Below are positions 34,245 through 43,027 of a DNA stretch of 64,000 nucleotides, piece by piece. Numbering within the stretch: the first letter of the stretch is position 1; every line of letters begins with the position of its first letter. Source of the stretch: Streptomyces sp. NBC_00483 (lineage in GTDB: Bacteria > Actinomycetota > Actinomycetes > Streptomycetales > Streptomycetaceae); assembly GCF_036013745.1 (NCBI RefSeq), contig NZ_CP107880.1:8308001-8372000 (forward strand). The letters are read 5' to 3'. Position numbers and translations under genes: made by a program. The notes under the pieces were generated by a model that was not told where the DNA came from, ran no database searches, and worked only from the letters and a program-made list of their open reading frames with translations.

Positions 34245-35669
34245 ATGGATACGCGCATCAATGCGGGCCGCCGACTCGACAGTCTTCCGATAGGGAAGTT
34301 CCACAGGCGCCTGGCGCTGCTGGTCGGCCTGGGCCTGTTCTGCGACTCCTTCGACAACACACTCTCGGCCGGTGTGCTGGCATCGATGCTGGACTCCGGC
34401 TTCTCGACGCTCGGCCTCAACTCGCTCTTCCTGTCGGTCACGTTCGCCGGCCTCGCGATCGGAGCGGCCTTCGCGGGCTGGCTCGGAGACCGGATCGGAC
34501 GTGCCTTCGCCTTCCAGTTCAGCCTGGCGCTCTTCGGAATCCTCGCGCTGTGCGCGGCGCTGTCGCCCTCCATGGAGGTGCTCATCGTTCTGCGGGGCCT
34601 GATGAGCATCGGCCTCGGTGCCGAGTACGTCATCTGCTACGGAATGATCACCGAGTTCATTCCGCCGGGCCGCCGCGGGCGCTACCTGGGCCTGCTCGGC
34701 ATTTTCGGCGGAGTCGGTGTCTCCATGTCGTCGATCCTCGGCTGGGTGGTCATTCCCGCGCTGATCTGGCGCGGCATGTTCGTCATCGGTGGCCTGTTCG
34801 CACTGGGCGCCTGGTGGCTGCGCCGAGGGCTGCCGGAGTCCCCGCAATGGCTGGAGTCGCGCGGCCGGCACGAGGAAGCCGAGGCCGTGATCCGGCGGAT
34901 CGAAAGGGAGTCCGGCATCCCGAGCCGGGAGACCGCCCCGACTCCGGTCACGCACGGCGCGGTTGGCTCGGTGGAGGAGAAGGCCGAGTGGGTGCCGATC
35001 ACGGTGCTGTTCTCGCGGCCTGTCATCCGGCGCACCCTGATGGCTCTGATCCTCACCGTCACCTGCCTGTTCGGCTCCTACGTCGTCACCGGCTGGATGC
35101 CCACGTTCTTCGTGGAGCAGGGGATGACCGTGTCGAAGTCCCTGGGATTCAACGCGGCCATCATGTCCGGCTACGTGGCGGGCCCGCTGGTGTGCATGTT
35201 CATCGTGGACCGCCTCGGTCGGCGCACCAGCATCATGCTGTTCGGAGTGCTCTCGGCGGTCTTCGCCGGCCTCTACCCGTTCATGACGGCTCCTGCGCTG
35301 GTCATCGCCGTCGGCTTCGTCCTGGTTGCCACGGTGGCGTCGTTCCTGACACTGGGCCTCGGCACGACCCCCGAGTTCTTCCCGACCGCCTTCCGTTTCC
35401 GCGGCGGCGGCTTCTCCCAGACCGTCGGCCGCATCGGCCTGATCTTCTCCCCCTTCGTCGTCCTGTGGCTGTTCAACAGCTCCGGGGTCCTCGGGGTGAT
35501 CCTGGCCGTCTGCGGCATGTACGTCGTCGTGACCGTGCTCAACGGCGTGGCCGGTGTGGACACGTCCCGTGACGCGCTGGAGCAGATCGCCCCCGGCGGT
35601 GATGACACCGATGATGTGTCGCCGGCCGTCATTCCCGCGGCGCCCCAGACCACGCCGCCCACCTCCTGA
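34245..35669 (+). CDS. MFS transporter, organic-acid/sugar-type importer
   Basis: 474 residues, twelve hydrophobic segments. The loop 2-3 motif is GWLGDRIGRAFAF; TM1 contains LFCDSFDNT with acidic residues typical of proton-coupled aromatic-acid/metabolite symporters; the central loop has LPESPQWLESRGR and the TM9-10 region GTTPEFFPTAFRFRG, as in sugar and acid porters. Probably imports the substrate oxidised by the alcohol dehydrogenase and ALDH genes that follow at 18 and 62 bp. Confidence 0.85.
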   Translation: MDTRINAGRRLDSLPIGKFHRRLALLVGLGLFCDSFDNTLSAGVLASMLDSGFSTLGLNSLFLSVTFAGLAIGAAFAGWLGDRIGRAFAFQFSLALFGILALCAALSPSMEVLIVLRGLMSIGLGAEYVICYGMITEFIPPGRRGRYLGLLGIFGGVGVSMSSILGWVVIPALIWRGMFVIGGLFALGAWWLRRGLPESPQWLESRGRHEEAEAVIRRIERESGIPSRETAPTPVTHGAVGSVEEKAEWVPITVLFSRPVIRRTLMALILTVTCLFGSYVVTGWMPTFFVEQGMTVSKSLGFNAAIMSGYVAGPLVCMFIVDRLGRRTSIMLFGVLSAVFAGLYPFMTAPALVIAVGFVLVATVASFLTLGLGTTPEFFPTAFRFRGGGFSQTVGRIGLIFSPFVVLWLFNSSGVLGVILAVCGMYVVVTVLNGVAGVDTSRDALEQIAPGGDDTDDVSPAVIPAAPQTTPPTS

Positions 35670-35687
35670 CCATCAAGGAACGTAGAC

Positions 35688-36716
35688 ATGCAAGCAGTTG
35701 TATTCCTGGGCGAGGGCAAGCTCGACCTCCGTGAGGTTCCCGACCCGGTGCCGGGACCGGACGAAGTCGTCCTTCGTATCAAGGCGTCCGGCATGTGCGG
35801 CAGCGACCTCCACCACCTCCACGGCCCGCACCGCACCGGAGTGGAGCTGGTGATCGAGGGCCACGAGCCGTGCGGAGTCGTCGAGTCGGTCGGCGACGCC
35901 GTACGCCCCAGCGAGGCCAAGGTGGGCGACCGGGTCATGGTCCACCACTACGACGGGTGCCGCACCTGTCGCTACTGCCGCTCCGGCTGGACGCAGTACT
36001 GTCCGAACGCCCGCACGGTGTACGGCGGTCTCGACGGTGACGGCGGCCACGCGGACTTCATGAAGGTGCCGGCGCACACGCTCATCCGGCTGCCCGACGA
36101 GCTGTCGTTCAAGACCGGCGCGGCCATCTCGTGCGGCACCGGGACGGCCTTCGGAGCCATCAAGCGGGTCGGCCTGTCAGCAGACGAGACCGTCGCCGTC
36201 TTCGGACAGGGGCCGGTGGGTCTGAGCGTCACCATGCTGGCCAAGGCCTTCGGTGCCCGGGTCATCGCCGTCGACGTCGAGCCCTCGCGCCTGGAGATGG
36301 CGAAGAAGTTCGGCGCCGACCATGTCATCGACGCGACGCAGCAGGACTCCGTGGCCGCTGTCCGCGCCCTGACCCGGGACGGCGCGGGCGCGGACAAGTC
36401 CATCGAGTGCAGCGCCAATTCCGCCGTGCGGCGTCAGTCGGTCCAGGCGCTGCGTCAGTGGGGCACCGCCTGCATGGTGGGTGTCTTCGGCACCATCGAG
36501 CTGGACAGCCAGGAACTCATCCAGCTGCAGAAGACGGTCGTGGGCTCGCTGACCTTCAGCAAGAATCTCCAGGAGGAGTGCGCCCAGTTCGTGGCCGAGC
36601 GAGGCCTGGACGTGGAGTCGCTGTTCACCGACGAGTTCCGCCTCGACGAGGCAGAGCGGGCTTACGAGTTGTTCGACCGACGCGAGATCGGCAAGGGCGT
36701 CTTCGTCTTCGACTGA
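35688..36716 (+). CDS. zinc-dependent alcohol dehydrogenase (paralog 1)
   Basis: 342 residues, ATG at 35688. Catalytic zinc ligand Cys37 in SGMCGSD, His-Glu in EGHEPCG, and a complete structural zinc lobe GCRTCRYCRSGWTQYC (C-x2-C-x2-C-x7-C). Nucleotide motif VFGQGPVGLSVTML. Acts on an alcohol, passing an aldehyde to the ALDH at 36779. A clear paralog of the enzyme at 55559-56599, which has the same zinc lobe spacing. Confidence 0.88.
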   Translation: MQAVVFLGEGKLDLREVPDPVPGPDEVVLRIKASGMCGSDLHHLHGPHRTGVELVIEGHEPCGVVESVGDAVRPSEAKVGDRVMVHHYDGCRTCRYCRSGWTQYCPNARTVYGGLDGDGGHADFMKVPAHTLIRLPDELSFKTGAAISCGTGTAFGAIKRVGLSADETVAVFGQGPVGLSVTMLAKAFGARVIAVDVEPSRLEMAKKFGADHVIDATQQDSVAAVRALTRDGAGADKSIECSANSAVRRQSVQALRQWGTACMVGVFGTIELDSQELIQLQKTVVGSLTFSKNLQEECAQFVAERGLDVESLFTDEFRLDEAERAYELFDRREIGKGVFVFD

Positions 36717-36778
36717 CGTCGGACGTCGGACGTCGAAGTCCAACGACGCAGCATCGAAGGCCATGTGAGAGGTAAGCA

Positions 36779-38278
36779 GTGACCACATTCCAGCAGAGCG
36801 CCGCCCCGGGCGAGCAGGCCCAGGCCTTCGTGGCCCGCGCCGCGCACCAGCACTTCATCGACGGCGAAAGCGTCCCGGCCGAGTCCGGACAGACACTGAC
36901 CACCATCAACCCCTCGACGGGTGAGGACCTGGCGCGGCTCGCCGCCGGCGGCCAGGCGGACGTCGATCGCGCGGTCCTCGCAGCACGCCGTGCGTTCAAC
37001 GGCCAGTGGAGTACCTGGACTCCCTACGGGCGCCAGGCGCTCCTGACCCGGATCGGCCAGATCCTCGACGAGCGGTTCGAGGAACTGATCCAGATCGAGG
37101 CCCTGGACATGGGCGCCCCGGTCTCCAGGCTGCGGGGCAGCAAGCCGGCCTTGCTGAAGATGGTGTCGTTCTTCGCCGCCCAGGCGGCCAACATCAGCGG
37201 TGAGACGCTGATGAACGGCATCCCCGGCAACGTCACCACGATGACGTTGAAGGCCCCGGTCGGGGTCGTCGGCGGCATCATCCCCTGGAACGGCCCCCTC
37301 AACGGCCAGTTCTGGATCATCGGTGCCGTCCTGGCCAGCGGATGCACCGCAGTGCTGAAGCCCTCCGAGGAAGCCTCTCTGTCGGTGCTGCGGGTGGCGG
37401 AGATCCTGCACGAAGCCGGTGTCCCGGCAGGAGTCATCAACGTCGTCACCGGCCTGGGCAAGGAAGCCGGCCACGCCCTCGCGGCCCACCCGGACGTCGA
37501 CCGCATCGCCTTCACGGGGTCGACCCAGACCGGCCGCAGCATCATCGAGGCGTCCACCGCGAACATCAAGAAGTTGCAACTCGAACTCGGCGGCAAGTCG
37601 GCGGACATCGTGTGTGCGGACGCCGACCTGGACAAGGCGGTACCGGGCGCCGCCATGGGTGTGTTCGCCAACTCCGGCCAGATCTGCTTCGCCGGCACGC
37701 GAGTACTCGTCCAGCGCTCCATCGTCGACGAGTTCACCGAACGACTGCTGGCGTTCACCGACACGCTGCGCATCGGGTCCAGTCTGGACGACACCGCCAC
37801 CCTGGGCCCGCTGGTCTCCCAGGCGCAGCTGGACAAGGTGCTGTCCTACATCGATGTCGGCCGAACGGATGGAGCCCAACTGCTCCGCGGGGGAGAGCGG
37901 TTGGCAGGCGAGCTGAAGAACGGCTACTTCGTGCAGCCGACCATCTTTGGTGATGTCACCAACGACATGCGCATCGCCCGTGAAGAGATCTTCGGCCCCG
38001 TCCTGTCGATCCTGCCGTTCGACGACGTGGACGAGGCCATCGCCATCGCCAACGACAGCGAGTACGGCCTCGGGGGAGCGGTGTGGTCGCAGAGCCTGTC
38101 TACCGCCCTCAGCGTGGTCCGCGGCGTACACACCGGAACGATGTGGGTGAACTGCTACGGCCACATCGACCCACTGGTCGGATTCGGCGGCACCAAGATG
38201 AGCGGCTACGGCTCCAAGGGGAGCGCCGCACACATGGACAACTACCTCTACACCAAGAGTGTCTACATCGAGCTGTAA
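36779..38278 (+). CDS. aldehyde dehydrogenase
   Basis: 499 residues from a GTG at 36779, with GAGAGGTAA upstream. Landmarks: IIPWNGPLNG, KPSEEASLS, FTGSTQTG, catalytic Glu in QLELGGKSAD, catalytic Cys in NSGQICFAGTR, and LPFDDVDEAIAIANDSEYGL. Resembles betaine/phenylacetaldehyde-type ALDHs, but the substrate is not determined. Immediately downstream of the alcohol dehydrogenase and 25 bp before the LysR gene. Confidence 0.88.
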   Translation: MTTFQQSAAPGEQAQAFVARAAHQHFIDGESVPAESGQTLTTINPSTGEDLARLAAGGQADVDRAVLAARRAFNGQWSTWTPYGRQALLTRIGQILDERFEELIQIEALDMGAPVSRLRGSKPALLKMVSFFAAQAANISGETLMNGIPGNVTTMTLKAPVGVVGGIIPWNGPLNGQFWIIGAVLASGCTAVLKPSEEASLSVLRVAEILHEAGVPAGVINVVTGLGKEAGHALAAHPDVDRIAFTGSTQTGRSIIEASTANIKKLQLELGGKSADIVCADADLDKAVPGAAMGVFANSGQICFAGTRVLVQRSIVDEFTERLLAFTDTLRIGSSLDDTATLGPLVSQAQLDKVLSYIDVGRTDGAQLLRGGERLAGELKNGYFVQPTIFGDVTNDMRIAREEIFGPVLSILPFDDVDEAIAIANDSEYGLGGAVWSQSLSTALSVVRGVHTGTMWVNCYGHIDPLVGFGGTKMSGYGSKGSAAHMDNYLYTKSVYIEL

Positions 38279-38303
38279 CGGCTGCCTCGGACAGGAACGG
38301 CTC

Positions 38304-39176
38304 ATGGACGCACGGCAACTCGAATACTTCCTGGCCGTGGTCGACCACGGCAGCTTCAATCGCGCGGCGGCCTCCCTGCATCTGGCGCAGCCGTCGCTCT
38401 CCCAGGCGATCCGCAACCTGGAACGTGAACTGGACACCCTGCTGTTCCATCGCATTGGCCGACGCATCGAACTGACAGAGTCCGGACGGGCGATGATCGC
38501 GCCCGCCCGGCAGGTTCTGCGGGACATGGAGACCGCACGGGCTACGGTGGAATCGGTGAAAGGGCTGCGCACCGGACGGCTGGAGATCGCGAGCATGCCC
38601 TCGCCCGCGGTCCAGCCGCTGTCCGCGATGATCGGCGCCTATCAGCGTCACCATCCCGCCATGCAGGTCGACGTCCGCGCCGTACCCACCGCCGATGCGG
38701 TGGTCGAGCACGTACGCACGGGAGCGGTGGAGATCGGCCTTGCGGGCACGGCCACGGAGTTGCACTCGCCGGACGTGGAGGTACATGCCGTCGCCCGACA
38801 GCGGTTCGTCGTGCTGGCCCCGCCCGACGGGCCATTGCCACCGGGCCGGGCGGTGGCCCTGGAGGATCTGGCCGGCCTGACGGCGATCGTCGCCCCGCGG
38901 GGCACCAGGGCCCGGCAACTCTTTGACGAACTGCAAGAACGTGGTGTGCCCGTGCGCTACGGGGTGGAGGCCGGGCACCGTGAGGCCATCCTGTCGCTGG
39001 TGCTCCAGGGCACCGGGATCGCCGTATTGACCGAGGCTTGGGCGGACCTGGCACGCAAGGCAGGCGCGCTCGTCCTGGACCTGGAGCCGCCGGAGTACCT
39101 GCATGTCTCTCTGGTGTGCAGGAGCGCACCGCTCACCCCGGGGGCCCAGTCGTTCCTGGACTGCGTACTGAAGTAG
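38304..39176 (+). CDS. LysR-family transcriptional regulator
   Basis: 290 residues, ATG at 38304. N-terminal LysR HTH (RQLEYFLAVVDHGSFNRAAA then LHLAQPSLSQAIRNLE), C-terminal periplasmic-binding-like effector domain (GRLEIASMPSPAVQPLSAMI, GIAVLTEAW). Unusually it is co-directional with and 25 bp behind the ALDH, so it is probably co-transcribed with the transport/oxidation genes it may regulate, adding a second control layer to the IclR system. Confidence 0.86.
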   Translation: MDARQLEYFLAVVDHGSFNRAAASLHLAQPSLSQAIRNLERELDTLLFHRIGRRIELTESGRAMIAPARQVLRDMETARATVESVKGLRTGRLEIASMPSPAVQPLSAMIGAYQRHHPAMQVDVRAVPTADAVVEHVRTGAVEIGLAGTATELHSPDVEVHAVARQRFVVLAPPDGPLPPGRAVALEDLAGLTAIVAPRGTRARQLFDELQERGVPVRYGVEAGHREAILSLVLQGTGIAVLTEAWADLARKAGALVLDLEPPEYLHVSLVCRSAPLTPGAQSFLDCVLK

Positions 39177-39237
39177 AACTCCCGACGAAACGGGCCATCA
39201 CCACCCTCCGGGCACATCGACAAGCGGGAGCAGTGAG

Positions 39238-40032
39238 ATGAAGGTCGGAAACCTCGAGATCGTGCCGATCGTCGACGGCACTTCCCACGAGCCCATCGAG
39301 AACGCGGTGTCGCACCCGGACGGCAAGATCTGGGACTGCGTGGACCACCCCACCGATGAGAACGGGCGCATCCGTCTGGACATCGGCTCCTTCCTCGTCC
39401 GGATCAAGAACCGGACCGTCCTGATCGACGCGGGTGGCGGTGTGTTCGCGGACGAGGGAACACGGACCGGTGCGCTGCTCGACAACCTCCGTCGTGCCGG
39501 AGTTGATCCGACGGATGTCACGGACGTCTGCTTCACTCACATGCACTGGGACCACGTCGGCTGGTCGACGACCGATGGTGACATCACTTTCCCGAACGCG
39601 ACGTACCGGATGCACGAGAGCGACTGGGCCTACTTCATGACCGGCCCGACCGCTGTGCCGAAGATCCGCGACCTGCTCATGCCGATCGAGTCACGAGTCG
39701 AGCCCATCGATGCCGAGGCCGAGCTGCTTCCCGGCCTCATCGCGCGCCCCGCACCCGGTCACACACCCGGCACGACCATCTACGTGATCCACGACCAGGG
39801 CGAGCGAGCCCTTCTGCTCGGCGACACTCTCCACACCGTGGGTGAGCTGACCGAGCCCGAGTGGATGGGCATGTGGGACGTCGACCCTGTCGCGGCCGGC
39901 ATCATGCGTCAGCGCATCGCCGATGAGCTGGCTGACTCCGGCGATCCCTTTGCGCCGGCCCACTTCCCGGAGCTGGCCTTCGGCCGGCTGGTCACCCTCG
40001 ATGGGCTCCGCAAATTCTCCTGGGCGTCGTAG
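39238..40032 (+). CDS. metallo-beta-lactamase-fold hydrolase
   Basis: 264 residues, ATG at 39238. Zinc ligands are visible: His101, His103, Asp105 and His106 (HMHWDHVGWS), a later His in PAPGHTPGTT, Asp in LLLGDTLHT, and a final His in PAHFPELAFG. Members hydrolyse lactones, thioesters or similar esters; a lactonase opening a ring formed by the island's oxidations would fit but is inference. Confidence 0.85.
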   Translation: MKVGNLEIVPIVDGTSHEPIENAVSHPDGKIWDCVDHPTDENGRIRLDIGSFLVRIKNRTVLIDAGGGVFADEGTRTGALLDNLRRAGVDPTDVTDVCFTHMHWDHVGWSTTDGDITFPNATYRMHESDWAYFMTGPTAVPKIRDLLMPIESRVEPIDAEAELLPGLIARPAPGHTPGTTIYVIHDQGERALLLGDTLHTVGELTEPEWMGMWDVDPVAAGIMRQRIADELADSGDPFAPAHFPELAFGRLVTLDGLRKFSWAS

Positions 40033-40058
40033 TCTTCGTTGCCCGTCTGAACAGCAAC

Positions 40059-40126
40059 TCGCCTCTGGGCAAGGGCCGGTAGGGTAGTGCTCTTCGGGCT
40101 GCTCGGCTCCGGAGTCCCAGAGGCGA
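40059..40126. repeat. 11-bp inverted repeat in the leader of the following gene
   Basis: TCGCCTCTGGG at 40059-40069 is perfectly complementary to CCCAGAGGCGA at 40116-40126, with a 46-nt loop. The right arm ends 6 bp before the ATG at 40133, so it covers the ribosome binding area (AGAGGCG). It could terminate the upstream hydrolase transcript or control translation of the downstream gene. Confidence 0.55.
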
Positions 40127-40132
40127 CTGCCC

Positions 40133-41086
40133 ATGAATCTCCGCCCCTTGACGGCTGGTTCCGATGACGCGATACACGCTGTGTGGCGGCTTCCCGCCGC
40201 TGATGCGATGCGCGGCCACCGAGCCCTTTGGTGGACCATCGGCCCCGCCGGTGAGCTTGCTGTCCTACTGGTCCACCGGCGATATCTGAACCGCTCCCGC
40301 TATATCAAGGGGTGGGTCGGGTGGAGGCCGCAGCTCCCGTTCACGGGGGAGCTGGTCACCATCATCGGACAGGAGCAGCGGCGCATCCTGGTGAAGGACA
40401 TTCGGATGTGGCCCAGCCACTTGGCCCTGCTCTCGGATCGCCGATTACTGCTGGTGAAGGGGCGTACGTCCCGCAGCGAGCCCGAGGGAGCCTGGGCCTC
40501 CAACGCGGTGGTGTTCTCGCCGTCCGGAACGCCTGAGGCCGAGTTCTGTGTCGGTGACGACATTCCAGCCCTGGTCACCGACGCCCACGGAGGTATCTGG
40601 ACGGCTTACGGGGACGAGGGCATCTACGGCGGCCACCCCGAGTCGGGAGCGGGCCTCGCAGGATGGGACACCCAGGGCCGGGCCTCCTGGGCTCCTCAGC
40701 GCAGACTGCCCGACCACCCACTGGAAGGCTGCACCGCGGCGACCGAGAACGAACACGTATGGCTCGTCTGGTACTCCGGCAACGGCAAAGTCGGCACCTA
40801 CCTGACGCGGATCACTCCGTCCACCGGTGATGTCGCCAGCTACCGCAGCCCCGTTTCCGACCCCGACGGGCTCGCGATCCGCGGCAACAGGGCAGTTCTT
40901 ACCAGCCGTCACCACAACAAGCGGTCCGTCGACCTCATACGTGCCGAACTCGACGGCGCCACCTGGACCGTCACCAGCCGCCGTCGGCTACGTGTGCCCG
41001 GCCGGGTCGTCATGAAGTGCGGGCAAGGCCGTGACGGTTCCCTTTGGCTCCGCACGGGTGACACCTGGCTGCGCATCGAAGTGTGA
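40133..41086 (+). CDS. hypothetical protein, TTA-codon-containing
   Basis: 317 residues from ATG at 40133. I do not recognise the family. Regularly spaced short beta-strand-like segments (SHLALLSDRRLLLV, IPALVTDAHGGIWTAYGDEG, LRVPGRVVMKCGQGRDGSLW) suggest a beta-propeller or sensor-type fold. There are no membrane segments or signal peptide. A leucine codon at 40445-40447 is TTA, which in Streptomyces makes translation dependent on the bldA tRNA. It sits in the island but bears no obvious relation to catabolism. Confidence 0.65.
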   Translation: MNLRPLTAGSDDAIHAVWRLPAADAMRGHRALWWTIGPAGELAVLLVHRRYLNRSRYIKGWVGWRPQLPFTGELVTIIGQEQRRILVKDIRMWPSHLALLSDRRLLLVKGRTSRSEPEGAWASNAVVFSPSGTPEAEFCVGDDIPALVTDAHGGIWTAYGDEGIYGGHPESGAGLAGWDTQGRASWAPQRRLPDHPLEGCTAATENEHVWLVWYSGNGKVGTYLTRITPSTGDVASYRSPVSDPDGLAIRGNRAVLTSRHHNKRSVDLIRAELDGATWTVTSRRRLRVPGRVVMKCGQGRDGSLWLRTGDTWLRIEV

Positions 41087-41101
41087 AGAACGTCAGCGCT
41101 C

Positions 41102-41584
41102 CTACCCGCTCTTGGTGAGGGGAAAGGAGGTGTACACGAACGTTGCCGGCCGGGGGCGCAGGTTTCGCAGGTCGTGCATGCTGTCCCGCAGGACGACCGA
41201 GTCTCCGACGCCGAGTGTCACTTCGCCGTCCTCCAGCAGCACGACCAGCTCACCGCTGAGCATCGTGATCACATGCAGAGAGGGGTCCGTGTGCAGGTCC
41301 GGTGCCGCGGGCCCGTCGCCGTTTGCGGCCGGCACCGTGAGGATTCGGACCACGGCTCCTTCTGCTGGGGCGTCTGGGCCCAACGTCCACTCGGGCTCCG
41401 GGTGATCGTCCGGCCCGGCGGGAATGTCCCGCTGCTGCCACACCTCCTGGAGCAGGATCCCGTTGGGGAGCCGGGTGCGGGGCACGGCTTGCTCGTCGGC
41501 GACGACCGTGGAGGCGCCGGTGGCGTTGAGACCCACGATCACGCGACGCGCAGAGGTGGGCAGGTCGGGGTCCTCGCGCTGCAT
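41102..41584 (-). CDS. cupin-domain protein (C-terminal of a tandem pair)
   Basis: 160 residues, ATG at 41584. Cupin_2 barrel in the C-terminal half: LHTDPSLHVITMLSGELVVL (metal His) then LGVGDSVVLRDSMHDLRN. The pattern matches small regulatory or dioxygenase-like cupins that bind a metal. It lies 26 bp behind a second cupin of similar design, and both are in the minus-strand run behind palindrome IV, next to the SDR and MFS genes. Confidence 0.72.
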   Translation of the reverse strand: MQREDPDLPTSARRVIVGLNATGASTVVADEQAVPRTRLPNGILLQEVWQQRDIPAGPDDHPEPEWTLGPDAPAEGAVVRILTVPAANGDGPAAPDLHTDPSLHVITMLSGELVVLLEDGEVTLGVGDSVVLRDSMHDLRNLRPRPATFVYTSFPLTKSG

Positions 41585-41610
41585 GGTGTCTTCCCTTTCT
41601 GGTCGCGCGG

Positions 41611-42138
41611 TCAGCGGATCACGCTGATGTGAACTGCCGAGACCACGACGGGCTCGTCGGTCCGATTCCGCCAGGCGTGCTTGGTGCCGCGCTGAACGAT
41701 GGTGTCTCCCTGCCGCATGGTCGTCTCGCCCGCGTCGAGCAGCACGCACGCCTCCCCGGAGATGACCGTGACGATGTCGATGGTGTCCGTGGTGTGCATG
41801 CCGGGTGCGTCCGTCGGATCCACCGCGTCGGCGGCGCCCGACTCTGCCAGGATGCGCGCGTAGCCCCCTTCGTAGTCCCATTCACTGTCAGGGGCGAAGG
41901 CTGTGATGACGTAGTTGTAGCCGGCGGGCGGCGGCGGGATGACCGCGGCGTCGCCGGGGCCGTTCGTAGCCATCACCGGAGTGGGCACCTGGGTGGCCTG
42001 CCACAGGTGGTTCCGGGTGTAGCCATCCGCGACAAGGCGGTCGGTCGTCGGACCGTCGCTGACGAAGGTCGATCTGCCGTCGTCATCAAGTCCGGTGACG
42101 ATCAGACGCGACTGAAATTCACGGTGCTCTCCAGCCAT
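41611..42138 (-). CDS. cupin-domain protein
   Basis: 175 residues, ATG at 42138. The cupin barrel contains MHTTDTIDIVTVISGEACVL, MRQGDTIVQRGTKHAWRN and VSAVHISV. The architecture (N-terminal RLIVTGLDDDGRSTF beta-hairpin, then cupin) is that of small cupins found with SDR and aromatic catabolic genes. Its metal His positions resemble those of the neighbouring cupin, so the two could be partners or duplicates. Confidence 0.74.
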   Translation of the reverse strand: MAGEHREFQSRLIVTGLDDDGRSTFVSDGPTTDRLVADGYTRNHLWQATQVPTPVMATNGPGDAAVIPPPPAGYNYVITAFAPDSEWDYEGGYARILAESGAADAVDPTDAPGMHTTDTIDIVTVISGEACVLLDAGETTMRQGDTIVQRGTKHAWRNRTDEPVVVSAVHISVIR

Positions 42139-42210
42139 GCTGGTGTTCCTTCCAAGTGGTGATGTGCTCGGCCGTGGGATGTGTGCGTTGGTGAGATGTG
42201 CGTTGGGGTG

Positions 42211-42978
42211 TCAGATGCCGACTGTCTGACCACCATCGATGACCATCGCGTGGCCGGTCGCGAACCCGCCGAGGTCGGACGAGAGCCAGAGCACGGCGGA
42301 AGCGATCTCCTCGGGGCTGCCCATCCTGCCGACGGGCTCCTGGCCGATCACTCGGGCGCGGCCCTCGGGGGTGCCGCCGGAAAACCTGTTCATCATGGGC
42401 GTTTCGATGATGCCCGGGCAGATCGCGTTGACCCTGACGCCCTGTGCGGCGTAGTCCAGCGCCGCCGACTTCGTCAGGCCGATCAGCCCGTGCTTGGCGG
42501 CGACGTACGCGGCCTGCCCTCGGATCCCGACCACGCCGGCGCCGGACGACGTGTTGACGATGGAGCCGCCGCCGTTGTCGAGCATGGCGGGGATCTCGTA
42601 CTTCATGCACAAGAACGCGCTGCGCAGGTCGATGTCGAGCAGCTGCGACCACTCTTCCTCCGCGATGTCGACGAGAGGCGCCGGGGGCTGCTCGATCCCG
42701 GCGTTGTTGAACGCGATGTCGAGGCGGCCGAATTCGCGGACCGTCTGCTCGACAGCAGCCCGGATCTCGCTGGAAGACGTGACGTCGCACTTGACGGTGA
42801 GCACCCGGCCGCCGTGCTCGGCGGCGAGTCGGGCGGTCTCTTCGTTGCCGGCCGAGTCGATGTCGGCCACGACCACATCAGCACCCTCGGCGGCGAAGGC
42901 CCTCGCCGTGGCACGGCCGATGCCGCTACCGGCGCCGGTCACGAAGGCGACCTTGCCGGCGAACCTCTGTGCAGTCAT
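42211..42978 (-). CDS. short-chain dehydrogenase/reductase (paralog of 16896-17663)
   Basis: 255 residues, the same length as its paralog and starting with the same MTAQRF. GAGSGIG, NNAG, NTSSGAG and the catalytic YVAAK are present, and the C-terminus GQTVGI also matches. Lies behind the sugar-porter-type MFS gene (49 bp), so it probably acts on the transported compound or a derivative. The near-identity of active-site segments suggests a similar substrate class for both copies. Confidence 0.88.
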   Translation of the reverse strand: MTAQRFAGKVAFVTGAGSGIGRATARAFAAEGADVVVADIDSAGNEETARLAAEHGGRVLTVKCDVTSSSEIRAAVEQTVREFGRLDIAFNNAGIEQPPAPLVDIAEEEWSQLLDIDLRSAFLCMKYEIPAMLDNGGGSIVNTSSGAGVVGIRGQAAYVAAKHGLIGLTKSAALDYAAQGVRVNAICPGIIETPMMNRFSGGTPEGRARVIGQEPVGRMGSPEEIASAVLWLSSDLGGFATGHAMVIDGGQTVGI

Positions 42979-43027
42979 TCTCTCTCTCGCTTTCTGTCAT
43001 GAACCAGGGGTGTGGAAGGTGTCGAGG

